Of a stretch of DNA of 64,000 nt, positions 28,729-37,904 are shown in pieces. The notes below the pieces were generated by a model. That model had not been told where the DNA came from and searched no databases. It worked only from the letters and a program-made list of their open reading frames with translations. The DNA lies in the NCBI RefSeq assembly GCF_041906005.1, contig NZ_JAYRJY010000001.1:868001-932000 (forward strand), read 5' to 3'. Both the position numbers and the translations under genes were made by a program. This DNA comes from Ferrovibrio sp041906005 (GTDB taxonomy: Bacteria > Pseudomonadota > Alphaproteobacteria > Ferrovibrionales > Ferrovibrionaceae). The stretch's first letter is position 1; every line of letters begins with the position of its first letter.

Positions 28729-29282
28729 GCGGACAGCGGATCGAGACCGAGCGCCTGGTGCTGCGGCGCTTCGCCGGCGCCGACTGGGAAACCCTGGCGC
28801 GTTTCTATGGCGACGATACGGTGATGCGCCACATGCTGCCCGGCCGTGGCCTGCCGCGCGCCGAGGCCGCCGAACGCGCCAAGAGCAACATCCACAATTT
28901 CAACGACCACTGGGAACGACGCGGTTATGGCGTCTGGGCGGTGGAAGATCGCGCCAGCGGCCGACTGCTGGGCCAATGCGGCCTGCGCTGGATCGCCGAG
29001 GCCGAGCAGACCGAGCTGCTGTATCTGTTCAGCAAGACTGTCTGGGGCCGCGGGCTGGCCACCGAAGCCGGCCGTGCCGCGTTGCAATACGCCTTCGAGG
29101 CGCATGGGCTGGACAAGCTGATCGCCCTGACCGCACCCGGCAACAAGGCGTCGCAGCGCGTGCTGGGAAAACTGGGATTCCGGTACGATGGCGAGGCGCC
29201 ACTGTGGGAGCGGATCGTGAGCTGGTTCGCCCTGCCGCGTGAGGCTTGGCAGGCTGATCCGCCCATCATATCGGCGAAATGA
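28725..29282 (+). CDS. GNAT-family N-acetyltransferase (RimJ-like)
   Basis: Acyl-CoA-dependent acetyltransferase of 185 residues. It begins RIETERLVLRRFAGAD, the form usual in RimJ/RimL-type enzymes, and carries the CoA pyrophosphate loop in VWGRGLATEAGRAAL and APGNKASQRVLGKLGF. Substrate may be a protein N-terminus or a small amine. The ATG overlaps the methyltransferase stop by 4 bases. Confidence 0.85.
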   Translation: MSGQRIETERLVLRRFAGADWETLARFYGDDTVMRHMLPGRGLPRAEAAERAKSNIHNFNDHWERRGYGVWAVEDRASGRLLGQCGLRWIAEAEQTELLYLFSKTVWGRGLATEAGRAALQYAFEAHGLDKLIALTAPGNKASQRVLGKLGFRYDGEAPLWERIVSWFALPREAWQADPPIISAK

Positions 29283-29376
29283 AATATCGCAAATTTGCTG
29301 TTGGGCCCGCGCCGGGGTTGGCGTTACCATCGCCCCGCACCGTCCGTTCCGGCAGCAACGCAGCACAGGTACGGCC

Positions 29377-30213
29377 ATGATCGATCTCGAACACCGACTG
29401 ACCCACGCCGCCCAGGTGATCCGCGAAGGCGGCAGGCTGGCGCGCGGCTTTTACGACAATCGCGGCGAGTTGGTCGTGAAGCTGAAGGGCGTGCAGGATT
29501 TCGTCAGCCAGGCGGATTCCGAAACCGAGGACCTGATCGCCTCGCGCCTTCTATCCGCTTTCCCGCATGACGGCATCCTGGGCGAGGAACGCGGCCGACG
29601 CGGCGGTGAGACCGATGCCCTGTGGGTGATCGACCCCATCGACGGCACGGCCAATTTCGTGCGCGGCCTGCCCTACTGGTGCACAGCCATCGCATTGGTG
29701 GTGAAAGACACATTGGAACTGGGCCTGATCTACGATGCGATGGCCGACCGGCTCTATACCGCGCGGCGGGGCCATGGCGCCTTTTGCAATGGCAAGCCGA
29801 TCGGCGTCAGCGACACGCGGCAATTCGACCGCGCCTGCATCGGCATCGGCTATGGCCACGGCGAAGCGGCCGGACCGCATGCCGCGCTGGTCGAACAGCT
29901 CCTGTCGGCCCATTGCCAGTATCGCCGGCTGGGCAGCGGTCTGCTGCTGCTGGCCCTGGCCGCCGAAGGGGCCACGGACGGATTCTATGAACACCGCATG
30001 AAGGCCTGGGATGCCCTGGCCGGCCTACTGCTGGTGCGCGAGGCCGGCGGCGTCACCTGCGACTATGAAGGTCTGGGCGGATTGCTGCGGGCCGAGCCGG
30101 TGCTGGCATTGACGCCGGCGCTGTGGCCGGCCTTCACCAGGGCGACCGGGATCGCCCTGCCGCAATTCAGCGACACGAACGGCTATTCGGCGGCGCGCGC
30201 CGGCAGGGTATAA
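29377..30213 (+). CDS. inositol monophosphatase family protein
   Basis: Mg-dependent phosphatase of 278 residues. Metal-binding motifs are ILGEERG, WVIDPIDGTANFVRGLPYW and KAWDALAGLLLVREAGG. Members act on inositol phosphate, 3'-phosphoadenosine phosphate or related sugars; the substrate here is open. Start ATG 29377 is chosen over a longer frame. Its 3' end overlaps the convergent nitrilase gene by 31 bases. Confidence 0.88.
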   Translation: MIDLEHRLTHAAQVIREGGRLARGFYDNRGELVVKLKGVQDFVSQADSETEDLIASRLLSAFPHDGILGEERGRRGGETDALWVIDPIDGTANFVRGLPYWCTAIALVVKDTLELGLIYDAMADRLYTARRGHGAFCNGKPIGVSDTRQFDRACIGIGYGHGEAAGPHAALVEQLLSAHCQYRRLGSGLLLLALAAEGATDGFYEHRMKAWDALAGLLLVREAGGVTCDYEGLGGLLRAEPVLALTPALWPAFTRATGIALPQFSDTNGYSAARAGRV

Positions 30214-31025
30214 GCCGGATCGTGGCGCCAGGCGGGAATCTGCGCCCGCGCCTTGGCCACCTGCGCCAGATCGATCTCGGCGGTCACCACGCCCACGCCG
30301 TCGCCGGCATCGGCCAGCACCCGGCCCCAGGGATCGATCACCAGTGAATGGCCATAGGTCTGCCGGTTGCCCGGATGGTCACCCCACATGGCCGGCGCGA
30401 TCACGAAGGCGCCGGTCTCAATCGCCCGGGCGCGCAGCAGCACATGCCAGTGCGCCTGCCCCGTGGTGCGGGTGAAAGCGGCCGGGATCGAGATGATGTC
30501 GGCACCGGCCTGGGCCAGCCCGCGATACAGGCCCGGGAACCGCAGGTCGTAGCAGATTGACATGCCCAGCGTGGCATAGGGCAGCTGCGCCAGCAAGCCC
30601 TCGGCACCTGGCGCGATGGAGTTGGACTCGCGATAGGTTTCGCCGGAGGGCAGGTCGACGTCGAAGAGATGGATCTTGTCGTAACGCGCGGCGATGCCGC
30701 CATCGGGCGCCAGCAGATACGAGCGGTTGAAGTTGCGGTTGGCGCCTTCGGGCTTGATCGCCAGCGAGCCGACCAGCAGCCAGGTATTCAGCTCTTTCGA
30801 CAGCGCGCGGAAGGCCTGCAAAGCCGGATGGCTTTCCTCGGGCCGGCCGGCCGCCACGCTGGCGGCTGCATTGGCACCCATGAAGCCGGAATTCTCCGGC
30901 GTGGCGATCAGGTCGGCACCGGCCTCTTTGGCCTTGCGCACCAATGCGGAGACATGGGCGATATTGGCATCCATGTCATCCCAGATATTGGGCTGGACCA
31001 GGCCGACCTTGAAGCGCTGCGCCAT
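30183..31025 (-). CDS. nitrilase-superfamily carbon-nitrogen hydrolase (Nit/omega-amidase-like)
   Basis: Amidase of 280 residues with Glu-Lys-Cys triad: Glu in IATPENSGFMG, Lys in RYDKIHLFDVD and Cys in SICYDLRFPGLYR. Close in form to Nit1/Nit2, which hydrolyse deaminated glutathione or alpha-ketoglutaramate; pairing with grx 11 bases upstream supports a glutathione-related job. Its 3' end overlaps the IMPase gene. Confidence 0.88.
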   Translation of the reverse strand: MAQRFKVGLVQPNIWDDMDANIAHVSALVRKAKEAGADLIATPENSGFMGANAAASVAAGRPEESHPALQAFRALSKELNTWLLVGSLAIKPEGANRNFNRSYLLAPDGGIAARYDKIHLFDVDLPSGETYRESNSIAPGAEGLLAQLPYATLGMSICYDLRFPGLYRGLAQAGADIISIPAAFTRTTGQAHWHVLLRARAIETGAFVIAPAMWGDHPGNRQTYGHSLVIDPWGRVLADAGDGVGVVTAEIDLAQVAKARAQIPAWRHDPAYTLPARAAE

Positions 31026-31036
31026 GCGATTGCCCC

Positions 31037-31297
31037 TTACGCCGCGGCCAGCAGCGGATCGAGTTTACCCTCGCGATCCAGCGCGTAGAGATCGTCGCAG
31101 CCGCCAACATGGGTGCCGTTGATCCAGATCTGCGGCACGGTGCGGCGACCGCCGGCTTTCTGGGTCATCTCCTCGCGTTTGGCGGCGTCGTAAGAGACAT
31201 CGATCTCGTTATAGCTCTGGCCCTTCTTTTCCAGCAGCGCCTTGGCGCGCGCGCAGTAAGGGCACATGAAAGTGGTATAGATTTCGATCTGGGCCAT
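31037..31297 (-). CDS. grxC: glutaredoxin 3
   Basis: Glutathione-dependent disulfide reductase, 86 residues. Active site CPYCARAK near residue 13, and the cis-Pro and GSH-binding positions in RRTVPQIWINGTHVGGCDD. Runs with nit downstream and comF upstream on the minus strand, likely one operon. Confidence 0.94.
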   Translation of the reverse strand: MAQIEIYTTFMCPYCARAKALLEKKGQSYNEIDVSYDAAKREEMTQKAGGRRTVPQIWINGTHVGGCDDLYALDREGKLDPLLAAA

Positions 31298-31336
31298 GAG
31301 GTCCTCGGGAGAAAAGCCCCTCGCTTTTCGAAACCA

Positions 31337-32122
31337 TTATATGGCGCCCTGCTCGGCCCGAACAACCCGGGCCAGCGTGAGCACCGTCACCGCCGCCGCG
31401 CCATTCCGCCGCAGGACCCGGCTGCAGGCCCCCACCGTGGCGCCGGTGGTGAGCACATCATCCACCAGCAGCAGGCGTTTGCCCGCCACGTCCTCTTGCC
31501 ACCGTTCCGAGATCCGGATCGCACCGGCCAGCACGCGGCGGCGTTCGACCCGGCCGAGCCGGCCCAGGCTGCGGGTCGGCTTGGGCCGCTCCAGCAGGTC
31601 GAGCCAGACCGGCTTGCCGCTCAGCCGCCCCAGTTCGCGGGCCAGCAGGGCCGACTGGTTGAAGCGGCGGCGCCACAACCGCCAGCGATGCAGCGGCACC
31701 GGCACGATGGCATCGCAGTCCCGCACCAGCTCGGCCCCGGCCGTCAGCAGCATCGCGGCCAGGCCCGGCGCCAGATCGGTGCGGTCGGCACGTTTGAATC
31801 GCAAGACCAGGTCGCGGCCGCCGCCGGCATATGTGAAGACGGCCCGGGCCCGATCAAACGGCGGCGTTTCCTTCAGGCAGGCACCGCAGACCAGACCCGT
31901 CGGTACCGGCACGGCGTAAGGCGTGCCGCAGGTCGGGCAGCAGGGTTCGGCGATGAACCCCACCTCCGGCCAGCATGCGGGGCAGAGCCGGCCGGGTTCG
32001 TCCACCGTCGCCGTGCAGAGCATGCATTGCGGCGGCAGCAGCGAGTCGACCACGCCACGCCAGGCCCGCCGGGCGGCACGCAGCGGAAACAGCGACCAGT
32101 CGTGCGATGAGGCATTCAGCAT
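31337..32122 (-). CDS. ComF-family phosphoribosyltransferase
   Basis: ComF/GntX protein of 261 residues: N-terminal double zinc motif (CMLC..CPAC, CCPTC) near residues 34-74, and phosphoribosyltransferase loop LLLVDDVLTTGATVG. ComF acts in natural DNA uptake and processing in some bacteria, and in others in carbon-source growth. First of a comF-grx-nit run, about 40 bases before grx. Confidence 0.9.
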   Translation of the reverse strand: MLNASSHDWSLFPLRAARRAWRGVVDSLLPPQCMLCTATVDEPGRLCPACWPEVGFIAEPCCPTCGTPYAVPVPTGLVCGACLKETPPFDRARAVFTYAGGGRDLVLRFKRADRTDLAPGLAAMLLTAGAELVRDCDAIVPVPLHRWRLWRRRFNQSALLARELGRLSGKPVWLDLLERPKPTRSLGRLGRVERRRVLAGAIRISERWQEDVAGKRLLLVDDVLTTGATVGACSRVLRRNGAAAVTVLTLARVVRAEQGAI

Positions 32123-32230
32123 GCGTGATTAAGCGACAATTGACGCGACGGCAGGCGCATACCGGGACATGACGCGCTGCCCGCCGGCCGGTATGGTGGC
32201 ATAAAAACACGCCGGAGAGGAAACGGAACC

Positions 32231-34030
32231 ATGAGCGGCAGCAGCGATAAAATCATCCGCATCGGCGGCGCCTCGGCCTTCTGGGGCGATTCCATGGTGG
32301 CCGCGCCGCAGCTTCTGATGCAGGGCGAGGTCGATTACCTGATCTTCGACTACCTGGCCGAGATCACCATGTCGATCATGGCCCGCATGCGCGCGAAAGA
32401 TCCGGCCCAGGGTTACGCCACCGACTTCGTCGCGGTGACGATGAAACGCCTGCTGCCCGAACTGGCGCGGCGCAAGGTGAAAGTGGTGGCCAATGCCGGC
32501 GGCGTGAACCCGGCGGCCTGCGCGGCTGCGATCCGCGCGTTGATCAGCGAAGCCGGCCTGTCACTGAAAGTGGGCGTGGTGCTGGGCGATGACCTGCTGC
32601 CGCAGATCGACGCGCTGAAACCGAAGCTGGAGCCAATGCAGCATGGCGCCGCCGTCCCGGAGCGTTTCATGTCGGCCAACGCCTATCTGGGCGCGGCGCC
32701 GATTGCCGCCGCATTGAAGGCCGGCGCCGATATCGTGGTGACCGGACGCTGCGTGGATTCCGCGCTGTGTCTGGGGCCCCTGCTGCATGAATTCGGCTGG
32801 AGCCTGCAGGACTTCGACCGCCTCGCCGCCGGCAGTCTGGCCGGCCACATCATCGAATGCGGCGCCCAGGCATCGGGCGGCCTGTTCACCGATTGGCGCG
32901 AGGTACCGGACTGGGACAATATCGGCTATCCCATCGCCGAGGTCAGCGCCGATGGCAGCTTTGTCGTCACCAAGCCGAAAGGCACCGGTGGCCTGGTCAG
33001 CGTCGGCACCGTTTCCGAACAGCTGGTCTACGAGATCGGCGATCCGGCCAGCTATCACCTGCCCGATGTGACCTGTGATTTTACCGCCGTGACAATCGAA
33101 CAGACCGGCGAGAACCGCGTGCGTGTATCGGGTGCGAAGGGTCGGCCGCCGACCGATCGCTACAAGGTTTCGGCCACCTATCTGGATGGCTTCCGCGCGG
33201 TGGCGCATCTGACCATCGGCGGCATCGAGGCGCGCGCCAAGGCCGAACGTACGGCGGAAGCAATCCTCAAGCGCACGCGTCGGCTGTTCACCATGCTCAA
33301 TCTCGGCGATTATCGCGCCACCTCGATAGAGGTGCTGGGCACGGAAGCGATGTACGGCCCGCATGCGCAGCCCGGCGCGCTGGCAAGCCGCGAGGTGGTG
33401 CTGAAACTGAGCGTCAGCCACGCGGAAAAAACCGCCCTCGACATTTTCGCCCGCGAGATCGCGCCGGCCGGCACGTCCTTCTCCGCCGGCACCACCGGTT
33501 TCTTCGGCGGGCGGCCGACCCCGCAGCCGGTGGTGAAGCTGTTTTCCTGCTTCATCCCGAAGGCTGCCATTCCCGTTAGTTTGGACATCGCCGGCAATCC
33601 GGAGCCCTTCGATCTGCCCCTGATCAGCGGCGACACCAGCGGCGAGCCGGCGGGGCAACCCGATCTGCGGCCGATGCCTGATGGCCCGCGCCGCGCCGTG
33701 CCCCTGGTGCGACTGGCCTGGGCGCGTTCGGGCGACAAGGGCGACGACAGCAACATCGGCGTCATCGCGCGCAAGCCGGAATACCTGCCGGCAATCCGCG
33801 CCGCCCTGACCGAAGACGCCGTGCAGCGCTATTTCAGCCATCTGGTCGAAGGCCCTGTCGAGCGCTTCGAATGGCCCGGCATCCTCGGCCTGAACTTCCT
33901 GCTGCGCCATGCCCTGGGCGGCGGCGGCATCGCCAGCCTGCGCAACGATCCGCAGGGCAAGGCCTATGCCCAGATGCTGCTGGATTACCCTGTTCCGGTG
34001 CCGGTGGCCTGGGGACTTTCGGATCAATAG
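32231..34030 (+). CDS. AtuA-family protein with fused C-terminal AtuA-like domain
   Basis: Cytosolic protein of 599 residues. Residues about 10-440 match the DUF1446/AtuA fold (VRIGGASAFWGDS, DYLAEITMSIM and VVTGRCVDSALCLGPL). A second region from about 490 (VRLAWARSGDKGDDSNIGVI) is the small AtuA-like domain often encoded separately. Family members occur in citronellol/geraniol use operons, yet no other terpene genes lie near; the gene stands alone with ATG after GGAGAGGAAACGG. Function is uncertain. Confidence 0.85.
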   Translation: MSGSSDKIIRIGGASAFWGDSMVAAPQLLMQGEVDYLIFDYLAEITMSIMARMRAKDPAQGYATDFVAVTMKRLLPELARRKVKVVANAGGVNPAACAAAIRALISEAGLSLKVGVVLGDDLLPQIDALKPKLEPMQHGAAVPERFMSANAYLGAAPIAAALKAGADIVVTGRCVDSALCLGPLLHEFGWSLQDFDRLAAGSLAGHIIECGAQASGGLFTDWREVPDWDNIGYPIAEVSADGSFVVTKPKGTGGLVSVGTVSEQLVYEIGDPASYHLPDVTCDFTAVTIEQTGENRVRVSGAKGRPPTDRYKVSATYLDGFRAVAHLTIGGIEARAKAERTAEAILKRTRRLFTMLNLGDYRATSIEVLGTEAMYGPHAQPGALASREVVLKLSVSHAEKTALDIFAREIAPAGTSFSAGTTGFFGGRPTPQPVVKLFSCFIPKAAIPVSLDIAGNPEPFDLPLISGDTSGEPAGQPDLRPMPDGPRRAVPLVRLAWARSGDKGDDSNIGVIARKPEYLPAIRAALTEDAVQRYFSHLVEGPVERFEWPGILGLNFLLRHALGGGGIASLRNDPQGKAYAQMLLDYPVPVPVAWGLSDQ

Positions 34031-34082
34031 CACCGCAAAAGCCGGATAGCGGGCTGGCGCGGGCGGGATTACCTTCAGTCCC

Positions 34083-35189
34083 ATGAAACACACACCCCGC
34101 TCTTCCATTGGCCGCTTTTCCATTGGCCGCCAGCCAACCGACGCCGAATTCGCCGCCATCAAGGGCAACGATCCGGAAGCCGACGGCCGGTTCCTGTATG
34201 GCGTCGCCACCACGAAAATCTTCTGCCGGCCCTCCTGCGTCAGCCGCGCGCCGAAGCGGGAGAATGTGCGCATTTTCGCCGATGCCGATGCCGCGCAGGC
34301 CGCCGGCTTCCGCCCCTGCAAACGCTGTCGCCCCGATCAGATGCCGGCCGCCGATGCGCGACTGGAGCGCGCCCGCAAACTGATCGATCAACGACTGGCC
34401 GCCGGCGAGAATGCCCCGACGCTGGCCCAGCTCGCCCGCGTCGCCCATATGGGCGCAACCCATCTGCAGCGCCGGTTCGCGGCCACCTACGGTCTGAGCC
34501 CGCGCGCCTATGCCGAGGCGCAGCGTATCGCTGCCCTGAAACAACACCTGAAGAAAGGAAACGGCGTGTCGGATGCGATCTATGGCGCCGGGTTCGGCGC
34601 AGCCAGCCGGGTTTATGAAAAAGCCGACCGCTGGCTTGGCATGACGCCCGCCGCCTATCGCCGCGGCGGCGAGGGCCTGACATTGACGGTGGCGATCCGC
34701 CGCACTGCGATGGGGCTGACACTGGTGGCCGAAAGCCCGCGCGGCATCGCCGCCCTGCTGTTCGGCAACAACGAAAACACCATGCTGGCCGAACTGCGCG
34801 ATGAATTCCCCGCGGCCCGCATCGACCGTGACGACAAGGCCGGTTCATCTGCCTTTGCCGCGCTGGACGCGATGCTGGCGGGCAAGACGCCGCCGAAAGG
34901 CCTGCGGCTGGACCTGCGCGGCACGCCATTCCAGATCCGGGTCTGGACCGCGCTGCAGGCCATCCCGGCCGGCGAGACGCGCAGCTATAGCGAAATCGCC
35001 ACCAGCCTTGGCCACCCCAAAGCCTCGCGCGCGGTCGGTTCGGCCTGCGCCAACAACATCATCGGCGTATTGGTGCCCTGCCATCGCGCCTTGCGCAGCG
35101 ATGGCGGCCTGGGCGGCTATCGCTGGGGGCTGGAGCGCAAGGAAAAGCTGCTGACCGGCGAAGGCGTGGAACTGGAACCCGCCGAATAG
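34083..35189 (+). CDS. ada: bifunctional Ada regulator/O6-methylguanine-DNA methyltransferase
   Basis: Repairs methylated DNA and activates the adaptive response. 368 residues: zinc and methyl-acceptor domain with C48, C52, C79 and C82 (FCRPSC, FRPCKRC), AraC-type HTH about 90-190, and C-terminal MGMT with PCHRALRSDGGLGGYRWG. All needed cysteines are present. An AlkB gene lies 17 kb away and may be a target. A 14-bp tandem duplication covers the stop codon. Confidence 0.95.
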   Translation: MKHTPRSSIGRFSIGRQPTDAEFAAIKGNDPEADGRFLYGVATTKIFCRPSCVSRAPKRENVRIFADADAAQAAGFRPCKRCRPDQMPAADARLERARKLIDQRLAAGENAPTLAQLARVAHMGATHLQRRFAATYGLSPRAYAEAQRIAALKQHLKKGNGVSDAIYGAGFGAASRVYEKADRWLGMTPAAYRRGGEGLTLTVAIRRTAMGLTLVAESPRGIAALLFGNNENTMLAELRDEFPAARIDRDDKAGSSAFAALDAMLAGKTPPKGLRLDLRGTPFQIRVWTALQAIPAGETRSYSEIATSLGHPKASRAVGSACANNIIGVLVPCHRALRSDGGLGGYRWGLERKEKLLTGEGVELEPAE

Positions 35190-35208
35190 ATTTTGCCGAA
35201 TAGATTTT
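35181..35208. repeat. 14-bp tandem duplication spanning the ada stop codon
   Basis: GCCGAATAGATTTT occurs twice in perfect tandem (35181-35194, 35195-35208). The first copy holds the ada stop, so the protein is unchanged. Similar events lie at 44989, 48782 and 57891. Confidence 0.9.
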
Positions 35209-35328
35209 TTACAGGGCCGATTTGCGGCAGATCATTGCCGCATCCCTGCCATATTGGGTTTTTATTGCCTTGAACATATCGCTGCAGGATTGGCGCGAAC
35301 GGCATGCTAGCGTGACACCGCTCTGCCC

Positions 35329-35356
35329 TTGCAGTTTTTTATAATAGTTCTAAATT
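35329..35356 (+). promoter_or_regulatory. candidate dps promoter
   Basis: A perfect TATAAT lies at 35340-35345, and an alternative pair TTGCAG (35329-35334) with TAAATT (35351-35356) has 16-bp spacing. The region is T-rich. It lies 33-60 bases before the dps ATG, which follows AAGGAG. Confidence 0.45.
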
Positions 35357-35388
35357 TATCGACAGAACCAAGGAAAAGGAGTGGTCCC

Positions 35389-35868
35389 ATGGCTGTGGCT
35401 ATCGATATCGGCATCCCCGACAAGGAACGCAAGAAAATCGCCGATGGGTTGTCGCGCCTTCTGGCCGATACCTACACGCTTTATCTCAAGACCCACAATT
35501 ACCACTGGAATGTCGAAGGCCCGATGTTCCAGACCCTGCACACCATGTTCGAGCTGCAATACAACGAACTGGCGCTGGCCGTTGACCTGATCGCCGAACG
35601 CATCCGCGCCCTGGGCCATTATGCGCCGGGCTCCTATGCGCAGTATGCCAAGCTGTCCTCGATCAGCGAGGAAACCGGCGTGCCGGCTGCGCAGGACATG
35701 ATCAAGAACTTGGTGAAGGGTAACGAAGCGGTGAGCAAGACCGCCCGCGCCTTGTTCCCCGTGGTGGAGAAGTCTGCCGATGAACCGACGGCCGACCTGC
35801 TGACCCAGCGCATGCAGATCCATGAGAAGACCGCCTGGATGCTGCGCAGCCTGCTGGAAAAGAAGTAA
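35389..35868 (+). CDS. dps: Dps-family DNA-protecting ferritin-like protein
   Basis: Stores iron and shields DNA in starvation or oxidative stress, usually as a 12-mer. 159 residues. Ferroxidase residues are in KTHNYHWNVEGPMFQTLH (His, Glu) and AVDLIAERIRALGH. ATG 35389 follows AAGGAGTGGTCCC. The gene stands alone behind an AT-rich promoter. Confidence 0.93.
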   Translation: MAVAIDIGIPDKERKKIADGLSRLLADTYTLYLKTHNYHWNVEGPMFQTLHTMFELQYNELALAVDLIAERIRALGHYAPGSYAQYAKLSSISEETGVPAAQDMIKNLVKGNEAVSKTARALFPVVEKSADEPTADLLTQRMQIHEKTAWMLRSLLEKK

Positions 35869-36011
35869 CGGCAGAAATCGTCCCGACCGGCCGTAACGTT
35901 TCCCCCCGTTTCACCGAAGCTTGATTAGAACCCGGCCCATGACCCGCTAGGTTAATCCCTGACGGATTGCGGGCCGGATTCTCGGGCCCTGTTCTGAACG
36001 GAGTGGATATC

Positions 36012-36968
36012 ATGCTGATCAAGCGACGGCGCGGCTGGGAATTGCCGGAGAGTCAGGCAACCCCTGAAGCCATATTCCTGAATCGACGCCAGATCATTGC
36101 CGGGCTGGGCATGACAGGCCTGATGGTCGCAGCCGCCCCGCAGGTCCGCGCGCAGGTCAGCGGCATAGCCGCCGAGATTTATCCCGCCAAGCGCAACCCG
36201 GCCCATATGCTGGACCGCGAGCTGACCGAGGAAAAGGTCGCCACCAGCTACAACAATTTCTACGAATTCGGCACCAGCAAAAACATCGTGCGGCCGGCCC
36301 AGGCCCTGACCATCAAGCCGTGGCAAGTGAAGATCGATGGCATGGTGGAAAAGGAAATCACCGTCGATGCCGAAGACCTGATCCGCAAAATGCCCGTGGA
36401 CGAACGCCTGTATCGCCATCGCTGCGTCGAAGCCTGGTCGATGGCCGTGCCCTGGACCGGTTTTCCGCTCAAGGCCCTGGTCGATTTCGCCAAGCCGCTG
36501 TCAGGCGCGAAATACCTGCGCATGGAAACGTTCAAGCGGCCCGAGGAAGCCAGCGGCCAGAAGCAGTTCTGGTATCCCTGGCCCTATGTGGAAGGCCTGA
36601 GCATGGCCGAGGCGCAGAACGACCTGGCCTATATCGTCACCGGTGTCTACGGCAAACCGCTGCCCAAGCAGATGGGAGCGCCGCTGCGTCTGGCCGTGCC
36701 GTGGAAATACGGCTTCAAGTCGATCAAGTCGATCACGCGCTTTACGTTCACCGACCAGAAGCCCAAAAGTTTCTGGGAAGCCATGGCGGCCGATGAATAC
36801 GGTTTCTGGGCCAACGTGAACCCGGCCGTGGCGCATCCGCGCTGGAGCCAGGCCACCGAAGAGGTGATCGGCACCGGCAAACGCGTGCCGACGCTGATCT
36901 ACAATGGTTATGGCGAACAGGTGGCCGATCTTTACAAGGACATGACAGGCCAGAAGCTGTTCATGTGA
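36012..36968 (+). CDS. msrP: protein-methionine-sulfoxide reductase catalytic subunit
   Basis: Periplasmic molybdopterin enzyme that repairs oxidised methionine. 318 residues with a Tat signal (LNRRQIIAGLGMTGLM). The Mo-ligating Cys lies in YRHRCVEAWSMAVPW, with family motifs LRLAVPWKYGFKSIKSI. Start ATG 36012 follows GGAG. The membrane partner msrQ, usually adjacent, is absent here; a HAD gene comes next. Confidence 0.92.
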   Translation: MLIKRRRGWELPESQATPEAIFLNRRQIIAGLGMTGLMVAAAPQVRAQVSGIAAEIYPAKRNPAHMLDRELTEEKVATSYNNFYEFGTSKNIVRPAQALTIKPWQVKIDGMVEKEITVDAEDLIRKMPVDERLYRHRCVEAWSMAVPWTGFPLKALVDFAKPLSGAKYLRMETFKRPEEASGQKQFWYPWPYVEGLSMAEAQNDLAYIVTGVYGKPLPKQMGAPLRLAVPWKYGFKSIKSITRFTFTDQKPKSFWEAMAADEYGFWANVNPAVAHPRWSQATEEVIGTGKRVPTLIYNGYGEQVADLYKDMTGQKLFM

Positions 36969-36992
36969 ACCGCCTTGGGCTATCCATTCCGG

Positions 36993-37640
36993 ATGGCCCA
37001 TGACCTGATCATCTTCGACCTCGACGGTACGCTGGTTGATTCCGAAACCCTGGCGAACCGCGTCTTCTATGAAAAGCTGGTGACGCTTGGTCTCGATCCG
37101 GCTTTTGACTTGATGCGGGTGACGCGCGACTTCACCGGCCTGACGGTGGCCAAATGCCTGACGCTGGCCAGGGATGCCTATGGCCTGTCCGACATACCCA
37201 ATGGATTTGAGGCAGAGCTGAAGGAAGCTACCTATGCCAGCTATCGTGCGGCGCTGGCACCGATCCCGGGCGTACCGGCCATGTTGGAACAGTTGCGGCA
37301 GCTAAAATGCGTCGCCTCGTCCTCGGCACCGGAGAAGATTGCCTTCAGCCTGGAGCTGACCGGTCTGTCCGTGCATTTCGGAGACAACCTGTTCAGCGTG
37401 CACCACGTGGCCGAAGCAAAGCCGGCGCCCGATGTCTTCCTTTATGCCGCCGAGAAGATGGGTGGCTTTCCGCCGGCCGCCTGCGCCGTGGTGGAAGACA
37501 GCCTGCCCGGCGCCACCGCAGGCATCCGCGCCGGCATGACGGTCTTCGCCTATCGCCCTGACGGCGACGGCGACGCCTTCGCGGCCATGGGTTGCCATGT
37601 GTTCCACGACATGGGCGACCTGCCCGCTCTGCTGGGGTGA
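36993..37640 (+). CDS. HAD-superfamily phosphatase
   Basis: Hydrolase of 215 residues with the DxDGT motif LIIFDLDGTLVDSETL, Ser/Thr motif CVASSSAPEKI, Lys in HVAEAKPAPDVFLYAAEKMG and the final Asp in VVEDSLPGATAG. Likely acts on a sugar phosphate or phosphoglycolate; exact substrate unknown. It follows msrP by 24 bases with a weak ribosome site. Confidence 0.85.
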   Translation: MAHDLIIFDLDGTLVDSETLANRVFYEKLVTLGLDPAFDLMRVTRDFTGLTVAKCLTLARDAYGLSDIPNGFEAELKEATYASYRAALAPIPGVPAMLEQLRQLKCVASSSAPEKIAFSLELTGLSVHFGDNLFSVHHVAEAKPAPDVFLYAAEKMGGFPPAACAVVEDSLPGATAGIRAGMTVFAYRPDGDGDAFAAMGCHVFHDMGDLPALLG

Positions 37641-37644
37641 CGGC

Positions 37645-37675
37645 AAAAAAAAGCCGGCCTGAGATCAGGCCGGCT
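37645..37675 (-). terminator. strong intrinsic terminator
   Basis: AGCCGGCCTGA, 2-nt loop, TCAGGCCGGCT, followed on the minus strand by eight T. No T-run on the other side, so it acts for minus-strand transcripts. Confidence 0.9.
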
Positions 37676-37820
37676 AAGTCTTAACAGGGAGGCTCCGCGC
37701 GAGACGCGCGGAAGGCCGAAACAGCGGGGGAGCTGTCGCGGCCGAGTTTCTGGCCGGAGCCAAAAACCGAGAAGATGCTGCGACGCAACATCTGACAGGC
37801 ACAGATGTAAGGTGTATCGC
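37645..37820 (-). ncRNA. candidate small RNA (or 3' UTR-derived RNA)
   Basis: A perfect -35 (TTGACA at 37843-37848, minus strand) precedes about 175 bases that fold strongly: CATCTG/CAGATG, GATGTTGC/GCAGCATC, a 12-bp stem (37714-37725 with 37732-37743, one mismatch) carrying a UCCCCC loop, and CCGCGCG/CGCGCGG. Then an unpaired CCUCCC (37687-37692) leads to a terminator. C-rich unpaired motifs facing Shine-Dalgarno sequences are known in alphaproteobacterial sRNAs. The -10 is weak, so it may be processed from the upstream histidine-kinase mRNA. Confidence 0.5.
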
Positions 37821-37904
37821 CAGGTTTGAGTATCCATCGAATTGTCAAGCCAGCTATGCGAGCAGCGCATGACTCTGGATTCCGGAGAATCCCCGGAATT
37901 CCAA

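Noticed and set aside
29239..29376. N-terminal extension of the IMPase
   Set aside because: Overlaps the GNAT gene end and is not family-like; ATG 29377 fits.
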